Positions 25,124 to 33,027 of a stretch of 64,000 nucleotides of DNA are shown here, piece by piece. The stretch covers positions 1-64,000 of the forward strand of contig ONYA01000012.1 of NCBI GenBank assembly GCA_900321965.1, written 5' to 3'. The first letter of the stretch is position 1; each line of letters opens with the position of its first letter. The DNA comes from an uncultured Prevotellaceae bacterium. GTDB lineage: Bacteria > Bacteroidota > Bacteroidia > Bacteroidales > Bacteroidaceae. The position numbers were made by a program, and so were the translations under genes. The notes under the pieces are model-generated. The model was not told the DNA's origin, did no database searches, and worked only from the letters and a program-made list of their open reading frames with translations.

Positions 25124-27886
25124 ATGAGAAGAATCCTCTGTGCCCTCTGTGTCTTATGCGGCTTGAGCAGTTATGCCCAGGATGTCATCTCGTTGGAGGG
25201 AAGTTGGGACTTTGCTATCAACGATGGCAAGCCCGCTGCCTATAACGACTATGTCATGTTGCCAGGTTCGATGCTGACCAATGGCCGAGGTACGCCTGTC
25301 TCAGTGAATACCCAGTGGACAGGCTCGCTCTACGACTCGTCGTACTACTTCAATCCTTATATGGAGAAGTACCGCGTGGAGGGCCAGATGAAGTTCCCCT
25401 TCTTCCTGACGCCCGAACACCACTATGTAGGTCCAGCGTGGTACCGCCGCAAGGTTTATATCCCTCGGAATTGGCGTGGCCAGCGGGTGACGCTTTTTCT
25501 GGAACGTCCGCATATTGAGACCAAGGCCTACGTCAACGGCCATGAGATAGGACGACATTTGTCGCTTTCGACGCCTCATCGCTATGATGTTACAGAATAT
25601 CTGAAACCAGGTGAGCAGAACGAGATAGAACTGCGTGTCTACAATGGTATCGAGAACGTCTGCGTCGGTCAGGACTCTCACAGCGTCACTGACCAGACAC
25701 AGGGCAACTGGAATGGCGTCGTCGGACGTATCGAGCTGCAGGCTGGCATCACCATCTGGCGCAAGCGGGTGATACCTCATCTGAAAAAACACTATGTAGA
25801 CATCACCATCAATGAGCGAAACTATCGTGTCGTATTCGATCCCAAAGCCGAGCTGTGGGACGAGTTCACGCCGCGGCTCTATACGCAGGTTTTGGAGTAC
25901 GACGGTTGGAACGTGCCCGTCACTTTCGGCCTGCGTGAAATCAGTGTTAAGGGGCGGCAACTGTACATCAATGGTCGTCCGCTCTTCCTGCGAGGCACAG
26001 TGGAAAACTGCTGTTTCCCTGAGACAGGCTATCCACCGATGGACGAGAAAGAGTGGGAACGCGTAATTATGAAGTGCAAGGAATATGGATTGAACCACAT
26101 GCGTTTCCACAGCTATTGTCCGCCAGAGGCCGCCTTTGCTGCTGCCGACCGCTTGGGATTCTACCTGCAGGTGGAGGGACCGTCGTGGCCTAACCACGGA
26201 GTGAAGTTGCGTCGTGGCATGAAGATTGATGAGTATCTGCGTGAGGAGTCGCTCCGTATTATCGACGAATACGGCCACCATCCCTCGTTCGTGATGATGG
26301 CTGCCGGCAACGAGCCTGCCGGTGACTGGGTGAACTATTGTAATGAATGGGTGGCGTCGATGAAGAAGTACGATAGTACGAAGCTCTACTGTGGCGCCAG
26401 CGTCGGCGGCGGTTGGGCTTGGGACGGCGGTTCGGAGTATCACGTCAAGGGTGGTGCCCGAGGATTGGATGAGTGGAACCGTTCGGCACCATCGTCCGAC
26501 AACGATTACTATAGCGGCATCGCGTTTCCCAGAAACTATAAGGACACGGTGCCCAACCAGACGCCCATCGTCGCTCACGAGCAGGGGCAGTGGTGCGCTT
26601 TCCCCGACTTCAAGGAGATAACACAGTATAACGGTGCCTATAAAGCCCGTAATTTCGAAATCTTCCGCGACCTGTTGCGTGACAATGGCATGGAGCTGAT
26701 GGCTGAGAAGTTCCTCATGGCCAGTGGACGCCTGCAGGTGCTCTGCTATAAATACGAGATTGAGCGTAACCTGCGCACCCGCGACTATGCCGGCTTCCAG
26801 CTCTTGGGACTGAACGACTACAGCGGACAGGGCACAGCCCTCGTAGGACCGCTCAATGTGTTCTGGCGTGAGAAGGGCTACTGTACCGCCGCCGACTGGC
26901 GCCAGTTCTGCTCTATCCTCGTGCCCCTGGCCCGTTTCCCGCGCTTCGTCTATACCAGTGCCGACACGCTCCGCGTGCCCGTCGAAGCCTACAACGCCTA
27001 TTCTACTAAGGTCACAGGGCTGCACACCGTCTATACCATTACCGACGATAGTGCCCGTGTCGTGAGTAGCGGCTCGCTCTCGTCTGCAGATCTGCCTGTA
27101 GGCAAGAACACCCCCTTGGGCGTGGTCACACTGCCGCTCAGCGGTATCAATGCTCCCCAGAAACTGACGCTCACCGTCCAGCTCGACGACAAGAACTGGA
27201 AGAACCATTGGGACTTCTGGGTCTATCCTGAGGAAATGAGCAATGAGAAGTTAGAGATGAGAAATGCCGAGGGTGGAAGCGCCCTTGTCATTACCGATGA
27301 CTACAAGGCTGCCCTCAAAGCCCTGCAACAAGGCAAGACCGTGCTGCTGACGGCTGCCGGCAAGGTGACGTTAGGCAGCGACGTCAAGCAGACATACCTG
27401 CCTGTCTTCTGGAACACCTCATGGTTCAAGATGCGGCCGCCGCACACCACAGGTGCCTATATCGACAAGTCGCACCCGCTGTTCAAGTACGACTTCCCCA
27501 CCGACGACTGGTCGAACCTCAACTGGTGGGAACTGCTGAACCGCGCTCAGGTGATGAATCTCCGCGAACTGCCAAAGGACTACCAGTCGCCCATACAGCC
27601 CATCGACACCTGGCACGTCTCGCGCAAGTTAGGCATGCTCGTTGAGGCTCGGGTGGGGAAGGGCCGTCTGCTCATGACAACGATGGACATTACGGATCGT
27701 CTTGACAGTCGCCCCGTGGCCCGCCAGATGCGTCAGGCCATCCTCCGCTATATGCAGAGTAGCGATTTCAGTCCGACACTGAAGTTGACGCCCGCCGTCG
27801 TCGCTGACTTCTTTACGAAACAGGCGCCGCCCGTCAATATGTTTACCAACGACTCGCCCGACGAGCTGAAACCGAAGATTAAATGA
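25124..27886 (+). CDS. Glycoside hydrolase family 2 (beta-galactosidase/glucuronidase type)
   Basis: 920 residues with a signal peptide (RRILCALCVLCGLSSYAQ). Domains in order: sugar-binding jelly roll (~20-200, WYRRKVYIPRNWRGQRVTLF), a short immunoglobulin-like domain, then the TIM barrel with acid/base Glu397 in AAGNEPAG and nucleophile Glu486 in VAHEQGQW, then C-terminal beta domains. Residues ~704-716 (EEMSNEKLEMRNAEGG) are encoded by a purine-rich short-repeat patch at 27235-27269, which looks like an in-frame insertion of an intergenic repeat. The last gene of the operon. Exact specificity is undetermined. Confidence 0.88.
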   Translation: MRRILCALCVLCGLSSYAQDVISLEGSWDFAINDGKPAAYNDYVMLPGSMLTNGRGTPVSVNTQWTGSLYDSSYYFNPYMEKYRVEGQMKFPFFLTPEHHYVGPAWYRRKVYIPRNWRGQRVTLFLERPHIETKAYVNGHEIGRHLSLSTPHRYDVTEYLKPGEQNEIELRVYNGIENVCVGQDSHSVTDQTQGNWNGVVGRIELQAGITIWRKRVIPHLKKHYVDITINERNYRVVFDPKAELWDEFTPRLYTQVLEYDGWNVPVTFGLREISVKGRQLYINGRPLFLRGTVENCCFPETGYPPMDEKEWERVIMKCKEYGLNHMRFHSYCPPEAAFAAADRLGFYLQVEGPSWPNHGVKLRRGMKIDEYLREESLRIIDEYGHHPSFVMMAAGNEPAGDWVNYCNEWVASMKKYDSTKLYCGASVGGGWAWDGGSEYHVKGGARGLDEWNRSAPSSDNDYYSGIAFPRNYKDTVPNQTPIVAHEQGQWCAFPDFKEITQYNGAYKARNFEIFRDLLRDNGMELMAEKFLMASGRLQVLCYKYEIERNLRTRDYAGFQLLGLNDYSGQGTALVGPLNVFWREKGYCTAADWRQFCSILVPLARFPRFVYTSADTLRVPVEAYNAYSTKVTGLHTVYTITDDSARVVSSGSLSSADLPVGKNTPLGVVTLPLSGINAPQKLTLTVQLDDKNWKNHWDFWVYPEEMSNEKLEMRNAEGGSALVITDDYKAALKALQQGKTVLLTAAGKVTLGSDVKQTYLPVFWNTSWFKMRPPHTTGAYIDKSHPLFKYDFPTDDWSNLNWWELLNRAQVMNLRELPKDYQSPIQPIDTWHVSRKLGMLVEARVGKGRLLMTTMDITDRLDSRPVARQMRQAILRYMQSSDFSPTLKLTPAVVADFFTKQAPPVNMFTNDSPDELKPKIK

Positions 27887-27924
27887 GCGGTTTGCTGAAC
27901 CAGCAGGCCTTTTCGCTGAATTAT

Positions 27925-27956
27925 TTTGCAAGAATCAGACAATATAACTAAATTTG
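27925..27956 (+). promoter_or_regulatory. Promoter of the polyphosphate polymerase gene
   Basis: TTTG at 27925-27928 and TAAATTTG at 27949-27956, 20 bases apart; ATG follows 24 bases later. Confidence 0.7.
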
Positions 27957-27980
27957 CACCATCAACGACAACCAAAAACA

Positions 27981-28757
27981 ATGCAAGAAATACTCAAACA
28001 GTTTGACCCCATCACCCTCGACGAGATGAGTGGCATACGCCTGATGAATCGGACGGACACGAAGTTCGTCACCACGCGGCTGATGCTCGAACGCCTGTTG
28101 GCGATGGCACAGCACGACTACTTTGCGCAGGCGATTGACGGTCAGCGCATTGCTGCCTACTTCACCGTCTACTTTGACACTCCGGATTGTAATATGTACA
28201 CCGTCCACGAGACGGGACACACCAACCGGCAGAAGCTACGCGTGCGCTCCTATGTCGACTCGCACCTGAACTTCCTTGAAGTGAAAACCAAGAACAATCG
28301 CGGAAGGACGAAGAAAAAGCGGGTGGCGCTCGACGACTTCAACCCTGACGACTCAGCACGCTTCGACCTGCAAGCCGATTGTTACGGAGAATTCCTCCAG
28401 CAGTATCTGCGCTACGACCCGCAGACGCTCTGCCGACAGTTGGAGAACCGCTTCGACCGCATTACACTGGTCAACAAGGCCAAGACCGAGCGGCTGACCA
28501 TCGACACCAACCTGCGCTTCTGCAACGTCGCTACGGGCAGGCGGCGTGCTATGGACGACATCGTCATCATCGAGCTGAAGCGTGACGGCCTGCAGCCGTC
28601 GCCCATTCTCCACATGCTCCGCGACCTTCGTATCAAACCCCACGGCTTCTCGAAGTACGTCATCGGCTCTGCACTCACCAACCCCAACCTGCACTGCAAC
28701 CGCATGAAGCCCAAGGTCAATGACATCGAACGACTGCTGAATCATCAAACTCTGTAA
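27981..28757 (+). CDS. VTC-domain polyphosphate polymerase
   Basis: 258 residues from ATG 27981; the open frame runs upstream into the promoter. The protein is a single VTC-type triphosphate-tunnel domain: RLMNRTDTKFV near the start, YFDTPDCNMY, RQKLRVRSY, FLEVKTKNNRGRTKKKRV, RITLVNKAKTERLTIDTNLR and the C-terminal KFSKYV-like HGFSKYVIGSAL. Basic and acidic residues alternating along strands line the tunnel in the family. Bacterial members are proposed to make polyphosphate. Pairing with DUF4956 60 bases downstream is the usual arrangement and supports the call. Confidence 0.88.
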   Translation: MQEILKQFDPITLDEMSGIRLMNRTDTKFVTTRLMLERLLAMAQHDYFAQAIDGQRIAAYFTVYFDTPDCNMYTVHETGHTNRQKLRVRSYVDSHLNFLEVKTKNNRGRTKKKRVALDDFNPDDSARFDLQADCYGEFLQQYLRYDPQTLCRQLENRFDRITLVNKAKTERLTIDTNLRFCNVATGRRRAMDDIVIIELKRDGLQPSPILHMLRDLRIKPHGFSKYVIGSALTNPNLHCNRMKPKVNDIERLLNHQTL

Positions 28758-28815
28758 ATCGTAAATAAATAGTAAATCGTAAATAAATAGTAAATCGTAA
28801 ATTTAAAAATCGTAA
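28757..28815 (+). repeat. 18-bp tandem repeat between the VTC and DUF4956 genes
   Basis: GTAAATCGTAAATAAATA is repeated with period 18, followed by two shortened units (TAAATCGTAAATTT, AAATCGTAAATATG). The array runs right into the DUF4956 start codon and occupies its ribosome-binding region. Confidence 0.75.
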
Positions 28816-28817
28816 AT

Positions 28818-29474
28818 ATGCTTGACTTTCTGACTTTATCCCCGAGCTTTGCCCAGATGCTGGTGCGACTGCTCATCAGTTTAGTAGTAACGTGGTTCAT
28901 CGTCTTCCGCCTGTATTACAAGAAGAGTAAGCACCGCGAGTTCTGTTTCACCTTCATGCTCATCTCCATTGCCATCTTCTTCATCGTCTTCTTCATGGTC
29001 TTCGTCCTTGAAGATATGAAGGGCAAGACATCTATGGGTATCGGCATCGGACTCTTCGGCATCTTCTCCATCATGCGCTACCGTACCGATGCCATGCCTG
29101 TGCGCGAGATGACTTACCTCTTCATCATCATCGCCCTTTCCCTGGTCAATGCCATCGCCGAGGGGGTGCCTATGCTGGAGCTGATTCTCACCAACATCAT
29201 TGTCGTCGTCGCCGTCTGGTCTTTTGAGCACAGCCTGAAGACCAAGCCCACGAAGTACGTCCAGTACGACCGCATGGAACTGATAGTCCCTGAGCGGCGC
29301 GACGAACTGAAGGCCGACCTCGAGAAGCGTCTGGGCGTGAAGGTCATCAAGCTCGAAGTAGGCTCTGTCGACTTCATCCGCGACATGGCCATGATCCGCA
29401 TCGTCTACGAAGGACTTGAAACCCCCGCCAACAACAAGCTGAAACTGAAGAACAGCGAACTCACCGACTTCTGA
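28818..29474 (+). CDS. DUF4956 membrane protein
   Basis: 218 residues. Four membrane helices occupy the first ~130 residues (LLISLVVTWFIVFRLYY; FMLISIAIFFIVFFMVFVLE; TYLFIIIALSLVNAIAEG; LILTNIIVVVAVWSF), with the family motif GIGLFGIFSIMRYRTDAMP in the second loop. The C-terminal ~80 residues form a cytoplasmic alpha/beta domain. DUF4956 proteins are nearly always next to VTC polyphosphate polymerases, as here, and may transport or store the product; that is inference. Confidence 0.85.
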   Translation: MLDFLTLSPSFAQMLVRLLISLVVTWFIVFRLYYKKSKHREFCFTFMLISIAIFFIVFFMVFVLEDMKGKTSMGIGIGLFGIFSIMRYRTDAMPVREMTYLFIIIALSLVNAIAEGVPMLELILTNIIVVVAVWSFEHSLKTKPTKYVQYDRMELIVPERRDELKADLEKRLGVKVIKLEVGSVDFIRDMAMIRIVYEGLETPANNKLKLKNSELTDF

Positions 29475-29495
29475 ACCCCATCAGAAAAAATAGTG

Positions 29496-29503
29496 TAACT
29501 TTG
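29496..29503 (+). promoter_or_regulatory. -7 box of the EptA-like gene, four bases before ATG
   Basis: TAACTTTG then CCAC then ATG. The spacing equals that at recF and predicts a leaderless transcript. Confidence 0.65.
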
Positions 29504-29507
29504 CCAC

Positions 29508-31046
29508 ATGAAACAGATATCGCTTTTTACCTTTTCAAGTATCGTGAGCATAGGCACGTTGTTGCTTTACAACATACCTTTCTTCAATTATGTGGCTCAG
29601 AATACCAATGAATCGACGGGTGGGAAGATCTTCCTGCTGACATCACTGGTCATCATCATGCTGGCACTCAACTTCATGATGACCTACCTCGTGATGTGGC
29701 TGATGAGGATCGTGGGACGCATCCTGTTGGCAATTCTGTCCGTCATCAACGCGACGGCCGTGTATTTCATCTACACCTACAGCGTGATGATCGACGCTAC
29801 CACTATTGAGAACGTCTTCAACACCCGATACTCAGAAGCTTCAGGATTCTTCAGTTGGCCGATGTGGCTTTCAATTATTGGCTTTGGCCTGCTGCCTGCG
29901 CTGTTTTGTCTGCTGTGGCCAGTTCGCTACGACAAGGCGAAGAAACTGGGTGTCTGTTGCGGCAGTTCGTTGGCCATCGTCGCCGCCGTTGCAGCGATGA
30001 ACATCGGACAGACGCTGTTTGTCACCCAACACGATACTGAACTGGGAGGTCTGCTGCAGCCTTGGTCGTACGTGGTGAATACAGGACGTGTGCTCAGTTT
30101 CCAGCATGACGAAAAGGCCGAGGAAATCAAACTTCCTGACGGAAAGATTACGGATACGGACAAGGCCGTTGTGGTGCTCGTCATCGGCGAGTCGGCACGT
30201 AAGGCTAACTTCCAACTCTATGGCTACGAGCGTGATACCAATCCTCTGTTGTCGAAGCAGGAGGGACTGAAGGTGTACGAGACGACGGCTTGTGCCACTT
30301 ATACCACAGCAGGAACGAAGGCGATTCTGGAACCAAAGGACAGCGGCGACCTCTATGAACTCTTGCCCAACTACGCCTTCCGCACGGGTGCTGACGTATC
30401 GTGGCGCACTTCCAACTGGGGAGAGCCACCCATCCATATCGACGAGTATCTCACTGATTCCCAACTGGCCGAAAAGTATCCTGGCGCCTCGAATACCTAC
30501 GACGATATCCTGTTTCATGGGCTTCGCGAACGAATAGAGTCGAGCGCGAAGGATAAGGTGCTGATCATCCTGCATACCAGCACCAGTCACGGTCCGAAAT
30601 ACGCCGATAAGTATCCCAAGGAGTTTGAAATGTATAAGCCTGTGGCCAGAAATGTTGAGGAGGGCGAGAAGAATATCGGCATGCTGGTCAATGCGTACGA
30701 TAACACCATTCGTTACACTGATTTCCTTCTCGACAGTCTCATCAATACCCTGCGTGATATGACGGAATGGAAGAGTGCGATGATTTTTATCTCCGATCAC
30801 GGTGAATCACTGGGTGAGAACAAAATGTTTATGCATGGTCTGCCGATGCGACTGGCGCCGAAAGTGCAGTATGAGATACCGTTCTTGGTGTGGGTCTCAG
30901 ATGGTTTCAGGACGTATAAGTCTGCTGACGAACTGCCGGCAGTACTGGAGCAGCATTTCATCTTCCACTCCGTGCTCAACCTGTTGTCAATCCAATCCCC
31001 AGCCTACAACAAAGACTATGATATCTTTAATCGCCGAAAAAACTAA
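29508..31046 (+). CDS. Lipid A phosphoethanolamine transferase (EptA-like)
   Basis: 512 residues. Five membrane helices in the first ~165 residues, then a periplasmic sulfatase-fold domain. Motifs: VVVLVIGESARKANFQLYGY (metal-binding Glu), the ACATYTTAGTK segment where the family has its catalytic Thr, ILHTSTSHGPKY and FISDHGESLGEN (metal-binding Asp-His). The family moves phosphoethanolamine from phosphatidylethanolamine to lipid A, lowering negative surface charge and giving resistance to cationic peptides. It has its own promoter and a very strong hairpin behind it. A different acceptor, such as another glycolipid, cannot be excluded. Confidence 0.88.
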   Translation: MKQISLFTFSSIVSIGTLLLYNIPFFNYVAQNTNESTGGKIFLLTSLVIIMLALNFMMTYLVMWLMRIVGRILLAILSVINATAVYFIYTYSVMIDATTIENVFNTRYSEASGFFSWPMWLSIIGFGLLPALFCLLWPVRYDKAKKLGVCCGSSLAIVAAVAAMNIGQTLFVTQHDTELGGLLQPWSYVVNTGRVLSFQHDEKAEEIKLPDGKITDTDKAVVVLVIGESARKANFQLYGYERDTNPLLSKQEGLKVYETTACATYTTAGTKAILEPKDSGDLYELLPNYAFRTGADVSWRTSNWGEPPIHIDEYLTDSQLAEKYPGASNTYDDILFHGLRERIESSAKDKVLIILHTSTSHGPKYADKYPKEFEMYKPVARNVEEGEKNIGMLVNAYDNTIRYTDFLLDSLINTLRDMTEWKSAMIFISDHGESLGENKMFMHGLPMRLAPKVQYEIPFLVWVSDGFRTYKSADELPAVLEQHFIFHSVLNLLSIQSPAYNKDYDIFNRRKN

Positions 31047-31062
31047 ATTGTTCTTCCGTTGT

Positions 31063-31119
31063 GAAATAAAATTCTCGCGTCGTGAAAAATATTTTTCGCG
31101 ACGCGAGAATTTTTATTTC
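31063..31119. terminator. Long palindrome, likely bidirectional terminator
   Basis: A nearly perfect inverted repeat of about 27 bp per arm (GAAATAAAATTCTCGCGTCG then TGAAAAAT, mirrored). The core TCTCGCGTCG(T/C)GAAAAA resembles the TTTCACGAG/GCGG units at 38215-38325 and those in the two inverted-end elements. T-rich flanks on both strands fit termination. Confidence 0.7.
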
Positions 31120-31149
31120 TGTAATCATCTTTATTTCCCAAATTATTTG

Positions 31150-31157
31150 TATCTTTG
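31150..31157 (+). promoter_or_regulatory. -7 box upstream of the hsd leader RNA
   Basis: TATCTTTG, about 8 bases before the first base of the paired region that begins near 31163. Transcription would start about 300 bases before the hsdM ATG. Confidence 0.65.
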
Positions 31158-31162
31158 CAGCA

Positions 31163-31440
31163 GGTATCGGCAATGAGCCTTAGCGAAGGTGCCGGTATGA
31201 CTTTCGTGGAATAATCATACAGCATTAATGTTGTTGGTAATATCTGGGAACCTAGGAAATTCACAAGATATTTATATAACCAAATGACAAGATTGATGCC
31301 TATGCGATAGCGTAGGCACAACTTATCAGGTTATATAGGCTTTCCTAGGGCCTCCAGATATGGGTAAGTAGCGTGTTCTACGCTTTTTCCATGTCTGGAG
31401 GTCTTGGTTTGGGAAGCCTATAAAATGCCGATAACAAGTG
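31163..31440 (+). ncRNA. Highly structured leader or independent RNA before hsdM
   Basis: Closing stem: TATCGGCA (31165-31172) with TGCCGATA (31426-31433). Inside are CCTT-AGCG-AAGG; GTATGA/TCATAC; CCTAGGAAA (31251-31259) with TTTCCTAGG (31341-31349); TATATAACC (31273-31281) with GGTTATATA (31329-31337), enclosing the stem TGCCTATGC-GATA-GCGTAGGCA (31297-31318); and a 13-bp stem CCTCCAGATATGG/CCATGTCTGGAGG (31351-31401) with AGCGT/ACGCT nested. TATAGGCTT (31334-31342) can alternatively pair with AAGCCTATA (31414-31422), excluding two of the other helices. A 13-codon ORF (MSLSEGAGMTFVE, 31173-31214) lies at the 5' end. I do not recognise it as tmRNA, RNase P RNA, 6S RNA or a known riboswitch. 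Confidence 0.65.
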
Positions 31441-31462
31441 TGCTGCCTAAAACTATCGTAAT

Positions 31463-33025
31463 ATGGCAAACCTAAATGAACGCGCTGAACTGCACAAGAC
31501 CATCTGGCAGATAGCTAACGATTTGCGTGGTAGTGTAGATGGCTGGGACTTCAAGAACTATGTGCTTGGATTCCTATTTTATCGTTTTATTTCAGAAGAC
31601 CTTGCAGCCCACTTACAAGCATTTGAGGCTGAGGCTGGCAACGAGGATTTTGAGTATGCAAAGATTGCTGATGAGGATGTTGACGATGCAGCTCGTAATC
31701 AAACCATCAGCGAGAAAGGTTACTTTATCTATCCATCTGAACTTTTCAAGAACGTTGCTGCAAGAGCGGAGAATGATGATAACCTGAACGAGACGCTGGC
31801 CCGTATCTTTAAGAATATTGAGGGTAGTGCTATGGGTACAGAGAGTGAGCCTGATATGAAGGGCTTGTTCAGCGATATTGATGTGAACAGCCCCAAACTT
31901 GGAGCCACGATCAGCAAGCGCAACGAACTGCTGACAAAACTGATGCAGAAAATTGGTGCCATGAATCTTGGTGGCGATTTGCAGGATGCAAGGATTGATG
32001 CTTTTGGTGATGCCTACGAGTTCCTGATGACCATGTATGCTAGCAATGCAGGTAAGAGCGGTGGTGAGTTCTTCACACCTCAGGAAGTTGCAGAACTCTT
32101 GGCTCGCATTGCTTGTACCAGCAAAGGCAGAATCAACAGAGTGTATGACCCTGCTTGTGGTTCTGGTTCTTTATTATTGAAGTTTGCGAAGGTACTCGGA
32201 CCTGAGAAAGCAAAAATGGTATCATTCTTTGGTCAGGAGATTAACATCACGACTTATAACCTGTGTCGCATCAATATGTTCCTGCACCATGTACCATTCG
32301 ACAAGTTCGATATTCAGTTGGGTGATACACTTACAGATCCTAAGCATTTGGCAGACCAACCTTTTGATGCCATCGTCAGCAATCCACCTTATTCTACCCA
32401 TTGGGCAGGAGACAGCAATCCTCTATTGATAAATGATGATCGTTATAGTCCTGCTGGTGTGTTGGCTCCTAAGACGAAAGCTGACCTTGCTTTCACTATG
32501 CACATGCTTCACCATCTGGCTACAACGGGTATTGCTGTAATAGTAGAATTCCCTGGTGTGCTCTATCGTGGTGGTGCAGAGCAGAAGATTCGCCAGTATC
32601 TTGTTGAAAACAATTTTGTAGATTGTGTTATTCAGTTGCCTGCGAATTTATTCTTTGGTGTTGGAATTGCCACTTGTATTATAGTTTTGAAAAAAAGTAA
32701 GGCTGATAACAACGTACTATTTATTGATGCCAGTGCGGAGTGCATTAAGGACGGCAACAAGAATAAACTGACTGATGAGAACATTGACACCATATTTAAT
32801 ACGTATGTGGGCAGAGCTGATGTAGACTACAAATCGAAGTTGGTGAATAATAAGGATATACTTGCTAATGATTGCAACCTTAGTATTTCTTCGTATGTTG
32901 AGCAGGAAGACATTCGCGAGGTTATCAACATTACTGAGGTTAATGCTACACTTGAAACTCTGATTGCAGAGGGGAATGAATTGAATGCAAAGATTGACAC
33001 ATTCATTAAAGAATTAGGAGAGTAA
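31463..33025 (+). CDS. hsdM: Type I restriction-modification methyltransferase subunit
   Basis: 520 residues. An N-terminal helical HsdM_N domain (~1-150: LHKTIWQIANDLRGSVDGWD) precedes the N6-adenine methyltransferase core with SAM motif DPACGSGS at 229-236 and catalytic NPPY at 307-310. The C-terminal ~60 residues form the helical part that contacts HsdS. With HsdS it methylates adenine in a bipartite target; with HsdR it cuts unmethylated DNA. It starts 23 bases after the structured RNA and ends 2 bases before hsdS. Base composition is AT-richer than the housekeeping neighbours, as is usual for transferred defence genes. Confidence 0.95.
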   Translation: MANLNERAELHKTIWQIANDLRGSVDGWDFKNYVLGFLFYRFISEDLAAHLQAFEAEAGNEDFEYAKIADEDVDDAARNQTISEKGYFIYPSELFKNVAARAENDDNLNETLARIFKNIEGSAMGTESEPDMKGLFSDIDVNSPKLGATISKRNELLTKLMQKIGAMNLGGDLQDARIDAFGDAYEFLMTMYASNAGKSGGEFFTPQEVAELLARIACTSKGRINRVYDPACGSGSLLLKFAKVLGPEKAKMVSFFGQEINITTYNLCRINMFLHHVPFDKFDIQLGDTLTDPKHLADQPFDAIVSNPPYSTHWAGDSNPLLINDDRYSPAGVLAPKTKADLAFTMHMLHHLATTGIAVIVEFPGVLYRGGAEQKIRQYLVENNFVDCVIQLPANLFFGVGIATCIIVLKKSKADNNVLFIDASAECIKDGNKNKLTDENIDTIFNTYVGRADVDYKSKLVNNKDILANDCNLSISSYVEQEDIREVINITEVNATLETLIAEGNELNAKIDTFIKELGE

Positions 33026-33027
33026 GT

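Noticed and set aside
25301..27208. 635-codon open frame on the minus strand
   Set aside because: Antisense to the GH2 gene, whose catalytic motifs are intact on the plus strand.
31163..31440. tmRNA, RNase P RNA or 6S RNA
   Set aside because: The closing stem is suggestive, but the tRNA-like T-loop of tmRNA and the conserved RNase P core sequences are absent, and the layout does not match 6S.
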